NCBI GenBank assembly: GCA_049314555.1
Contig: JBMOEW010000003.1
Coordinates: 1-64,000, forward strand
Direction: 5' to 3'
From: REEB509 sp049314555
GTDB lineage: Bacteria > Pseudomonadota > Alphaproteobacteria > Caulobacterales > Aquidulcibacteraceae
DNA length: 64,000 bases
This document shows, in pieces, positions 52,181 through 59,415 of this stretch (positions are counted from its first letter, which is position 1; the number at the start of each line of letters is the position of its first letter). The notes under the pieces were generated by a model, which had not been told where the DNA came from, did no database searches, and saw nothing but the letters and a program-made list of their open reading frames with translations. The position numbers and the translations under genes are program-made.

Positions 52181-53203
52181 ATGAAGTTGTCCACCGAAGA
52201 CCCTCAAGCCGTTTTGTCTGCAACGGCCAGCGCGCTCCTACGCAACCCGCGAGACCCCCAGGCGTTGGCGAGCCGTGCGCTTGCCCTTGCCGATCTGGGC
52301 CGTTTAGGGGAGGCCTCGACCACCTACCGCGAGGCCGTGCGCGAAGCCCAAGCCGCACCCCTAACCCGCGAGCTGCAAGCGCTGCTGCAACGAGGTCAGG
52401 CCATCGCGGGCCTGGTGGGGCAGGCGTTTGAGGCCACGGCAAAGTCGCGCCTGGCAGCCCACGCAGCAGGCCAACCCATCCCGCCGCGGGTGTCCCAAGC
52501 GCTGGAAATTCAACTGGGCCACAGGCAGATTTTTGTCCAACAACCCCTCAAGTTCTACTTTCCCGGGCTGCCGCAGATCGAGTTTTACGACCGCTCAGAC
52601 TTCGCCTGGGCCAAGGACCTGGAAGCCCAAACCGCGGCCATCCGCGCAGAGCTCCAAGCGGTCCTTCAGCGCCAAGCAGCCTTTGCGCCCTATGTCGAAG
52701 CGCCGAAGTCCGGCCGAAGCGATCCCTCCGGCATGGCCGGCAACGCCGATTGGAGCGCCTGCTTCCTCGTCAAGAATGGCAAACCGAACCCAGGCTGGAT
52801 CGATGCCTGTCCGCTTACGATGGCGGCCCTTGCCAACGTGCCGGTATCCGCCATGCCCGCCCGCGGGCCTTCGATCCTGTTTTCGGCCCTAAAGCCCGGC
52901 GCGCGCATTCCGCCCCACCACGGCTTCGTCAACACGCGCCTGATCTGCCACTTGCCGCTGATCGCTCCTCCGGGATGCTTCTTGCGGGTCGGATCTCAAA
53001 CCCGCGAATGGCGGGAAGGGGAGCTCGTGGTGTTTGACGACAGCATCGAACACGAGGCCTGGAACGCCTCCAACGCCCTGCGGGTGGTTTTGTTGTTTGA
53101 TATCTGGCGCCCCGAGTTGTCTGAAATCGAGCGAAACCTGGTGAATGAGATTTTCGCAGCAGTAGATGAAACAAGCGGCCAGGCCGCAGCCTGGGACGTC
53201 TAA
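52181..53203 (+). CDS. Aspartyl/asparaginyl beta-hydroxylase-like protein
   Basis: 340 residues from ATG 52181. The N-terminal 100 residues form a TPR-like helical array (LLRNPRDPQALASRALALADLGRLGEA in two helices). The C-terminal 2-oxoglutarate/iron oxygenase domain has PHHGFVNTRLICHLPLI, FLRVGSQTREWREGELVVFDD and IEHEAWNASNALRVVLLFD, giving the His-His iron site and the Arg for 2-oxoglutarate. It may hydroxylate a protein or lipid A. It overlaps the convergent trmD by 4 bases. Confidence 0.88.
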   Translation: MKLSTEDPQAVLSATASALLRNPRDPQALASRALALADLGRLGEASTTYREAVREAQAAPLTRELQALLQRGQAIAGLVGQAFEATAKSRLAAHAAGQPIPPRVSQALEIQLGHRQIFVQQPLKFYFPGLPQIEFYDRSDFAWAKDLEAQTAAIRAELQAVLQRQAAFAPYVEAPKSGRSDPSGMAGNADWSACFLVKNGKPNPGWIDACPLTMAALANVPVSAMPARGPSILFSALKPGARIPPHHGFVNTRLICHLPLIAPPGCFLRVGSQTREWREGELVVFDDSIEHEAWNASNALRVVLLFDIWRPELSEIERNLVNEIFAAVDETSGQAAAWDV

Positions 53204-53859
53204 CCCTCGGTCGAACGCCGGCGCAGCGCGTTTTGCGCGCGCCATCGCGCCACCGCCGCATGATCGCCAGAGACCAACACTGGCGGAATCTCAAGCCCCT
53301 CCCAAACGCGTGGCTTGGTGTAGTGCGGGTGCTCAATGGTGTCGCCGCAGAAGCTTTCCTTTTCAAGGCTTTCCGCGTTTCCGATCACGCCGGGCAACAG
53401 CCGCACGCAGGCCTCCAGCATCACAATGGCGGCCGCTTCGCCCCCCATTAACACAGCCTCTCCAACACAAACTTCCACCATCCCCCGCGCCGAAATCACC
53501 CGTTGATCCAGGCCCTCAAACCGACCGCAAAAAATCCGAAGCCCCGGCCCTGCAGCCCAATCCCGCGCCATCGATTGGCAATAGGGCGCGCCCCTCGGGG
53601 AAGGGTAGATCAAAGGCCGCCCGTCAGCGGCGATGCAGTCGATGGCAGCCGCCGCAGTGTCAGGACGCATGACCAAGCCAGGCCCCCCGCCGGCTGGCGC
53701 ATCGTCCAACTTCTTGTGCGGCCCATCGCCAAAGTCGCGCAACTGCACCGTCTGCAAAGACCAGATGCCCTCAGCCTTTGCTTTGCCAATCAGCGAAACG
53801 CCAAGCGGCCCTGGGAACGCCTCAGGAAACAGGGTGAACACGGTGGCAGAGAAGCTCAA
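53200..53859 (-). CDS. trmD: tRNA (guanine-N1)-methyltransferase TrmD
   Basis: 219 residues. Methylates G37 of tRNAs with G36. Typical SPOUT-knot features: VFTLFPEAFPGPLGVSLIGKA, GGGPGLVMRPD, YPSPRGAPYCQ, IFCGRFEGLDQRV and ESFCGDTIEHPHYTKP. Two odd points: the usual GDYVLTGGE loop reads GEAVLMGGEAA, and the catalytic-region Asp before PHYTRP is Glu (a change also common in this class). The C-terminus is somewhat shorter than in E. coli. ATG overlaps the rimM stop by 4 bases. Confidence 0.94.
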   Translation of the reverse strand: MSFSATVFTLFPEAFPGPLGVSLIGKAKAEGIWSLQTVQLRDFGDGPHKKLDDAPAGGGPGLVMRPDTAAAAIDCIAADGRPLIYPSPRGAPYCQSMARDWAAGPGLRIFCGRFEGLDQRVISARGMVEVCVGEAVLMGGEAAAIVMLEACVRLLPGVIGNAESLEKESFCGDTIEHPHYTKPRVWEGLEIPPVLVSGDHAAVARWRAQNALRRRSTEG

Positions 53860-54410
53860 TCGTCCGCCTCCGGTTGATCGTCTTTGCTCACCCGCGGCTC
53901 TTTCTGCGTGCTGACAAGGCGCCTTGCCGGCAGATCAACCACAGGCACAGCCTCTTTGGTGAAGGCCAAGAACCAGTTGCCGCCTTCAGGCTTAGCGATT
54001 TCCAAAAGGTCGCCCGCACCGAAGTCCTGGACCGCCTTCACAACCCCAAGCACCTCGCCGGTCAGGCTCTCCACCTGACAGCCCAGCAAGTCGACGTAAT
54101 AGAACTCATCGTCATCCACTGGCGGCAAAGCAGACCGCGGCACATAAAGTCCGCTGCCTTTTAGTGCTTCTGCAGCGTCGCGGTCTTTGATCTCCGGACC
54201 GGTAATCGCCAACCCGTCCTTGATGGCGCGGCTGCGCTTTGGGGTGATCACCACTGCGCCGGACTGGTCCAAAAGCGGGCCATAGGCCGTCAACGCGTCT
54301 GGCACCGCCGTGAAGGCGCGCACCCGCACCTCGCCGCGCACCCCAAACGCCCCAAGCACAGCACCCACAAACACCAGGTCCGGGCGGGCCGGCCGGTCAC
54401 GGTTTGTCAT
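53856..54410 (-). CDS. rimM: Ribosome maturation factor RimM
   Basis: 184 residues: N-terminal reductase-like beta barrel with VGAVLGAFGVRGEVRVRAF and a C-terminal PRC barrel with DEFYYVDLLGCQVESLTGEVLGVVK and AVPVVDLPARRLV. Needed for 30S head assembly together with protein S19. It overlaps the small membrane protein gene upstream by 14 bases and trmD downstream by 4. Confidence 0.95.
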   Translation of the reverse strand: MTNRDRPARPDLVFVGAVLGAFGVRGEVRVRAFTAVPDALTAYGPLLDQSGAVVITPKRSRAIKDGLAITGPEIKDRDAAEALKGSGLYVPRSALPPVDDDEFYYVDLLGCQVESLTGEVLGVVKAVQDFGAGDLLEIAKPEGGNWFLAFTKEAVPVVDLPARRLVSTQKEPRVSKDDQPEADD

Positions 54411-54645
54411 GGCGAAACCGATCCCGAATCATCTCGAAGAGCTTGGCGCGGTTCTTCAAGAGCGCCGGCGCAACCAACGCCGCGCCCGCGAAAAACAGCG
54501 CCTCCGCCGCCAGCAGCAACACAATGACCGCCAGCGCCCCTTCGCCAAGATTGACGCCGACGAAGGGCAACGCAAAAAGCGCGATCCAAGGAAGTGGCGA
54601 AAGGGCGATCATAACCCATCCAAGGAGGGTGATCGCCCGTTGCAT
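54397..54645 (-). CDS. Small two-helix membrane protein, transporter-suffix-like
   Basis: 82 residues between rpsP and rimM. Two hydrophobic helices (about 5-30 and 36-62) with the break LPFVGVNLGEGA and a basic end, the shape of the small transporter-suffix domain proteins. It overlaps rimM by 14 bases and follows rpsP by 5 bases, so it is part of the ribosomal operon. The function is unknown. Resemblance is in pattern only and not strong. Confidence 0.65.
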   Translation of the reverse strand: MQRAITLLGWVMIALSPLPWIALFALPFVGVNLGEGALAVIVLLLAAEALFFAGAALVAPALLKNRAKLFEMIRDRFRHDKP

Positions 54646-54650
54646 CGGCC

Positions 54651-55016
54651 TTAGCCCTCCGCCCTGTCGGCGGCAGGTTGTGCAGACTTCGCGGCCTTCT
54701 CAGCGGCGCGCTCTTGCATTTTTTTGCCCGGCTCCGCCTTTTGCGGGTTGTGGCGTTCCTTGCGGGTTTTCATGCCGGCCTTGTCCAAAAAGCGCAGCAC
54801 ACGATCCGTGGGCTGAGCGCCCTTGACCAGCCATTCTTGAATGCGTTCCGCGTTCAGCACCACGCGCTTTTCGTCGTCAGACTTCAAGATCGGGTTGTAG
54901 GTGCCGACTTTCTCGATGAACCGGCCATCGCGCGGGGCCCGCGCATCGGCGATCACGATCGAATAGAACGGCTTTTTCTTGGAGCCGCCACGGGCCAGTC
55001 GGATTTTCAAAGACAC
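54651..55016 (-). CDS. rpsP: 30S ribosomal protein S16
   Basis: 121 residues. MSLKIRLARGGSKKKPFYSIVIADARAPRDGRFIEKVG is the standard S16 start, here quoted in parts: KIRLARGGSKKKPFY, then VIADARAPRDGRFIEKVG, and AERIQEWLVKGAQPTD. The C-terminal 35 residues are a basic Ala/Lys/Glu extension beyond the core, common in alphaproteobacteria. It heads the rpsP-rimM-trmD unit and follows ffh by 48 bases. Confidence 0.96.
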   Translation of the reverse strand: MSLKIRLARGGSKKKPFYSIVIADARAPRDGRFIEKVGTYNPILKSDDEKRVVLNAERIQEWLVKGAQPTDRVLRFLDKAGMKTRKERHNPQKAEPGKKMQERAAEKAAKSAQPAADRAEG

Positions 55017-55064
55017 GTTAGTTTCCTTTTGCTGATCAAGAGTGTGTTGAGAGGAGAGGTGGTT

Positions 55065-56579
55065 TCAGGTCTTCTTTTTGTCACTTCCAGGCAAGCCAGG
55101 CAGGCCGGGTAAACCCGGTAAACCCCCGCCGCTTGCCGAACCAGGCAGGCCCGGTAAACCGGGCAGGCCGCCGCTGCCAGCTTTGCCAGCCATGGCTTGC
55201 ATTTGCTGCGGGCTGGGCATTCGCCGACCGCCTGAGCCCACGCCCATGGCACTGCCAAGGCCAGCCGGCATTTTGCCCTTGCCCATGGACTTCGCCATGT
55301 CCGCCATCGCTCGGTGCATTTTCAAAAGGCGGTTCACTTCTGCCACCTCAACGCCCGAACCCTTGGCGATGCGCCGACGACGCTTGCCGTCGATCAGGTC
55401 AGGCTTCGCCCGCTCTGCCTTCGTCATGGAACGGATAATGCCAATTTGCCGCCGGATTTGTTTGTCGTCCAGGCTGGCTTCGCTGATCTGGCTCTTCACC
55501 TTTTGCACGCCCGGAAGCATGCCCATGATGCCCTTCAGGCCACCGATCGACAAAACCTGTGCCAGCTGTTTTTCCATATCATCAAGGTCAAACACGCCCT
55601 TTTGCAGCTTGCGGGCGAGCTTTTCAGCTTCCGCGTGATCGACGCTCGCAGACGCCTTTTCCACCAGCGAAACGATATCGCCTTGCCCAAGGATCCGCCC
55701 CGCCACCCGGCGTGCATCGAACACCTCAAGCCCATCCGGGCGTTCCCCAACCCCAAGGAACTTGAGCGGCAAGCCGGTCACCGCCCGCATCGACAACGCC
55801 GCACCGCCCCGCCCATCGCCATCGGCTCGGGTCAACACCAAGCCGGTCAGCTTCAAGCGCTCGTTAAACCGCCGCGCGGTCTCCACCGCGTCCTGGCCGG
55901 TAAGGCTGTCGGCCACCAGCAAAATCTCGCCAGGGGAGGCGATGGCAGCGATCGACGCCGCCTCCGACATCATGTCCTCATCGAGCGTCGTGCGCCCGGC
56001 CGTGTCGAGGATCAAAACATCATGCCCGCCAAGGCGTGCGGCCTGCAAGGCGCGCCGAGCGATGTCCTGCGGCGCTTGACCGGCCACGATCGGCAGGCAG
56101 TCCACGCCTACACTTTTGGCAAGGGTGGCGAGCTGTTCCATCGCCGCTGGGCGCCGCACGTCCAGCGAGGCCACCAACACTTTTTTCTTGTCAGTCTTGG
56201 AAAGCCGAAGCGCCAACTTGCCCGTGGTCGTGGTTTTGCCAGAACCCTGCAGACCCGCCATCATGATGACGTTTGGCGGCTCCCCGTCGATCCGCAGGCC
56301 CTCGGGCGGTCCGTCGCCGCCGAGCATTTGCACGAGCGCATCGTGCACGATTTTAACAATCTGCTGGCCCGGCTTAACCGAGCGGATCACCGCCTCGCCG
56401 ACCGCCTCCTGACGCACGCTGGCGATGAAATCCTTGACGACGGGCAGCGCCACGTCCGCTTCCAGAAGCGCCACACGAATTTCGCGTAGGCCCGCATCGA
56501 CGTCCTTTTCAGACAACGCGCCTCGGCCGGTGAGGCGTTCAAAGGCCCCCGTCAACCGTTCCGTCAGCGCGTCAAACAT
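55065..56579 (-). CDS. ffh: Signal recognition particle protein Ffh
   Basis: 504 residues from ATG 56579 with GGAG 6 bases upstream. N domain, then G domain with GLQGSGKTTTTGKLALRL, DVRRPAAMEQL, DTAGRTTLDED, TRADGDGRGG, and the M domain with the GSGVEVAEVNRLLKMH helix and the Met-rich region. The last 45 residues are Gly-Leu-Pro repeats like collagen followed by a basic end, longer than the usual methionine tail. With 4.5S RNA (not found here) it binds signal sequences. Confidence 0.96.
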   Translation of the reverse strand: MFDALTERLTGAFERLTGRGALSEKDVDAGLREIRVALLEADVALPVVKDFIASVRQEAVGEAVIRSVKPGQQIVKIVHDALVQMLGGDGPPEGLRIDGEPPNVIMMAGLQGSGKTTTTGKLALRLSKTDKKKVLVASLDVRRPAAMEQLATLAKSVGVDCLPIVAGQAPQDIARRALQAARLGGHDVLILDTAGRTTLDEDMMSEAASIAAIASPGEILLVADSLTGQDAVETARRFNERLKLTGLVLTRADGDGRGGAALSMRAVTGLPLKFLGVGERPDGLEVFDARRVAGRILGQGDIVSLVEKASASVDHAEAEKLARKLQKGVFDLDDMEKQLAQVLSIGGLKGIMGMLPGVQKVKSQISEASLDDKQIRRQIGIIRSMTKAERAKPDLIDGKRRRRIAKGSGVEVAEVNRLLKMHRAMADMAKSMGKGKMPAGLGSAMGVGSGGRRMPSPQQMQAMAGKAGSGGLPGLPGLPGSASGGGLPGLPGLPGLPGSDKKKT

Positions 56580-56641
56580 CAGCGTCTCCATGCATCGCGG
56601 ATCCAGCATAACGCAAAAGGCCCCGCTGGACGATCACGTCG

Positions 56642-56682
56642 AGCGGGGGACCTCGCCAGTCTCCCGGGGATCGTCCCCCGCT
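56642..56682. other. GC-rich hairpin in the ffh/oxyR intergenic region
   Basis: AGCGGGGGAC (56642-56651) pairs perfectly with GTCCCCCGCT (56673-56682) around a 21-base loop that includes a further CCCGGGG segment. A GGGGCCCC palindrome follows at 56686-56693. Neither strand shows a T-run. It lies 60-100 bases upstream of ffh and could be part of its leader. Confidence 0.45.
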
Positions 56683-56861
56683 ACAGGGGCCCCATGGACA
56701 GGTCAAATCGCGCATCTGGAAGGGCGCGAAGGCACGCTTGATGGCGCCGCACCCCTTAAATGTCAATCCAGGCCCCGAGCCGGCCCGTCAGGCAGCGGCA
56801 AAGCGTCCCTTTTGAAAATAAGCCAAGTAAATACCTGTGCCCCGCGATATAGCTGGTGGCT

Positions 56862-57809
56862 ATGACTAATCCAACGATACCAGCGTCTCATTTACCCACG
56901 CTGCGCCAGCTTCAGTTTCTTGCAGCGCTTGCGGCCCATGGTGGTTTTGTCAAAGCGGCGGAGGCGGTTGGCGTCGCTCAGCCCAGTCTGTCGGCGGGCA
57001 TCAAGGAGCTTGAGGCGGTCCTCGGCGTCTCCCTGGTAGACCGCACCCGCGCCGGTGCGGTCCTCACACCGGCAGGGCAGGAGGCCGCCGCTCGCGCTGC
57101 CTCGATCCTCACCGATGTGGAAGAGCTCGCCCGCGCCCTGCGGGGAGCCGGCGCGCCCCTTACGGGTCCGTTCCGCCTTGGGGCCATCCCCACGATCGCC
57201 CCTTTTCTCCTGCCCCGGGCACTGCCCTTGCTACGCGCCAACTGCCCCGAACTCCAATTGCAATTGCGCGAAGAGACCACGGCCCGGCTTGTCGAAGCCC
57301 TGCGCGCCCGCACCCTCGATGCGGCCGTCATCGCGCTGCCCTACGAAGCGTCCGGTATCGAAACGCTCGCCTTCGCCGAGGACGAGTTCCTCCTGGCCTG
57401 CCCAACGCGCCATCCCCTCGCAGGCCGCAACGACCTGATGCCAGACCAGATATCGCCTGATGAATTGCTGCTCCTGGAGGACGGCCATTGCCTGCGCGAC
57501 CAGGCTTTGAGCGTTTGCCGAGCTCCTGCGCCGGGTCGGCGTCTCGCTGAAATCGGTGCCACCAGCCTGCACACCGTCGTTCAAATGGTCGCCGGCGGCA
57601 TGGGAGTGACGCTGCTTCCAAAACTGGCCGCCAGCGCCGGCATCGCCCGCGGGACCGATGTGGTCGTTCAAGCGTTCAACGAGCCGGTCATCGGGCGGTC
57701 CTTGGGCATCGCCTGGCGCGCCAACGGACCCCGCACCCAAGACGCCAAACTCCTCGCCGTGATCCTCGCGCAAGCGGTGGCTATGACGTCGGCCAGTCTG
57801 GCCGGCTGA
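56862..57809 (+). CDS. oxyR: OxyR-type LysR regulator
   Basis: 315 residues from ATG 56862. LysR helix-turn-helix at the N-terminus (LPTLRQLQFLAALAAHGGF, AEAVGVAQPSLSAGIKELE in two pieces). The sensor domain contains DGHCLRDQALSVC with two Cys nine residues apart, the spacing and context of the peroxide-sensing pair of OxyR; so H2O2 would be sensed by disulfide formation. Start at GTG 56856 is also possible. It diverges from ffh and converges with overlap on the next gene. Confidence 0.88.
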   Translation: MTNPTIPASHLPTLRQLQFLAALAAHGGFVKAAEAVGVAQPSLSAGIKELEAVLGVSLVDRTRAGAVLTPAGQEAAARAASILTDVEELARALRGAGAPLTGPFRLGAIPTIAPFLLPRALPLLRANCPELQLQLREETTARLVEALRARTLDAAVIALPYEASGIETLAFAEDEFLLACPTRHPLAGRNDLMPDQISPDELLLLEDGHCLRDQALSVCRAPAPGRRLAEIGATSLHTVVQMVAGGMGVTLLPKLAASAGIARGTDVVVQAFNEPVIGRSLGIAWRANGPRTQDAKLLAVILAQAVAMTSASLAG

Positions 57810-58134
57810 GCTGCTTTGCCAGATGCGGCAACCGTACAAGCAGCCAGACCGCGGCCCACACGTTGCCCAAGAACGGCAGCGGCGCGATCCAAAGCGCGGC
57901 AACCAGCCAGCTCTTCTCCGCCACGAAAATGATCACCGCGAACAGCACAAACCCGATGTACAGGTCCAGCATCGTCACTTTGCCCCAGGGCAGGGTAAGA
58001 ATGGCAGACCCTTGCTCAAACAGGTTGCCGTGCAGCCCGCCGTTCGCATAGCTGCCAGACTGGGTGGCCGCCCACAGGATGGCCCCGCCCAGGATCAGGC
58101 CCGAAAGGGCGACGATAATGCGCACGATGGTCAT
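57781..58134 (-). CDS. Small membrane protein, DUF1475-like
   Basis: 117 residues with three hydrophobic helices. LTLPWGKVTMLDLYIGFVLFAV and a later FLGNVWAAVWLLVRLP resemble the DUF1475 type, a short family of unknown function; I hold that name loosely. Its start overlaps the stop of the symporter gene by 4 bases, so it is co-transcribed with it, and its 3' end overlaps the oxyR gene by 29 bases on the opposite strand. Confidence 0.7.
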   Translation of the reverse strand: MTIVRIIVALSGLILGGAILWAATQSGSYANGGLHGNLFEQGSAILTLPWGKVTMLDLYIGFVLFAVIIFVAEKSWLVAALWIAPLPFLGNVWAAVWLLVRLPHLAKQLSRPDWPTS

Positions 58135-59411
58135 GGTGCCTCCAAGACCGCCTTATTGGCGCGATAAGCGGGGATGTCCAGTTCCCCTTCCCATTTTGCC
58201 ACCGCAACAGCGGCCACAGCATCGCCGATCACGTTCAAAACCGTTCGCGCCATGTCCATCAATCGGTCAGCCCCGAGCACAATGGCGATCACCTCCAAAG
58301 GCACCCCAACCGCGCCAAACACCACCGGCATAAAGATGATCGATCCACCAGGAATGCCAGCCGCCCCGATCGCCCCGAGCGAGGCGGTCACTGCGATCGC
58401 CACGTACTGCGGTGTAGAGAGCTCAACGCCAAACATCTGGGCCCCGAAAACCGTCAGCAGCGCCAAATACATGGCCGTGCCATCCATGTTCACGGTGGCC
58501 CCAAGCGAAGACACAAACGCGCTCATCCGCGGCGAAATGCCGAGCTTTTCGATCATCGCTCGCATGGTGACAGGCAAAGTGGCATTAGACGACGAGGTCG
58601 CATAGGCCACAGCCATCGGTTCCAGCATCCCGCGATAGAACGGGATCACCGGCAAATTCACGCCAAATCGCAAGAACCCGCCGTAAACGACGATCGCATA
58701 AATGAAGCATCCCAAGTAGACGCACCCGATCAAGGCCGCCAAGCGCAGCAACGCGTCGGCCCCCATCTGCGCGACAACCCAGGTCATCAGCGCAAACGCC
58801 CCAAGCGGCGCAAGCTCCATGATATAGCCCGTAAGCTTGATGAACGCGTGCGCGGCCCCGTCGATCGCCTGTGCCGCCGCCTCAGACGCCTTGCCAGCCC
58901 CCAACAGGCCAATCCCAAATAGCAGCGCAAACAAAATTACGGACAGCATGTCGCCGTTAGCAAGGGCCTGCACCGGGTTTGCCGGAATGATCTGTTCCAC
59001 GATTTGGCGCAGCGTTAGGGGATCGGCCGGTGCCGGCGGTGTTCCGCTCGCGATGATGGCCGGGCCAACGCCTGGCTGCAAGAACACCCCAAGCGCAATT
59101 CCGAGCCCCGCCGCCATCACCCCCGACGGCAGGTAAAGTGCGGCAACTTTGGCCCCGCTTTTCCCAAGCTTGCCAAGATCCCCGATCGACACGACCGCCG
59201 CCGTGACCGACACAAAAATCAGCGGCACGGCCAACATGCGGATCAGGCGCACAAACGCGTCACCCACCAGCTTCAAGCTATCAGTGACCGCCTTTGCATC
59301 CACCCCTAGCTGAATTCCGCTGTCTGGACGCAGCGCAAACCCAAGCGCCACGCCCAAAATCATCGCCAATAGAATGCGAACCCAAAGCGGAATCTTGAAC
59401 CACCAGCTCAT
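58131..59411 (-). CDS. Dicarboxylate/amino acid:cation symporter
   Basis: 426 residues of the DAACS (GltP/DctA) family. Eight helices and two re-entrant loops; the TSSSNATLPVTM substrate loop, the MDGTAMYLAL motif and the C-terminal DRLMDMARTVLNVIGDAV helix with substrate Asp/Arg positions are visible. It imports acidic amino acids or C4-dicarboxylates with Na+ or H+. It lies 4 bases after the S9 peptidase gene on the same strand, which may link peptide breakdown and uptake (inference). Confidence 0.92.
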   Translation of the reverse strand: MSWWFKIPLWVRILLAMILGVALGFALRPDSGIQLGVDAKAVTDSLKLVGDAFVRLIRMLAVPLIFVSVTAAVVSIGDLGKLGKSGAKVAALYLPSGVMAAGLGIALGVFLQPGVGPAIIASGTPPAPADPLTLRQIVEQIIPANPVQALANGDMLSVILFALLFGIGLLGAGKASEAAAQAIDGAAHAFIKLTGYIMELAPLGAFALMTWVVAQMGADALLRLAALIGCVYLGCFIYAIVVYGGFLRFGVNLPVIPFYRGMLEPMAVAYATSSSNATLPVTMRAMIEKLGISPRMSAFVSSLGATVNMDGTAMYLALLTVFGAQMFGVELSTPQYVAIAVTASLGAIGAAGIPGGSIIFMPVVFGAVGVPLEVIAIVLGADRLMDMARTVLNVIGDAVAAVAVAKWEGELDIPAYRANKAVLEAP

Positions 59412-59415
59412 CAGA

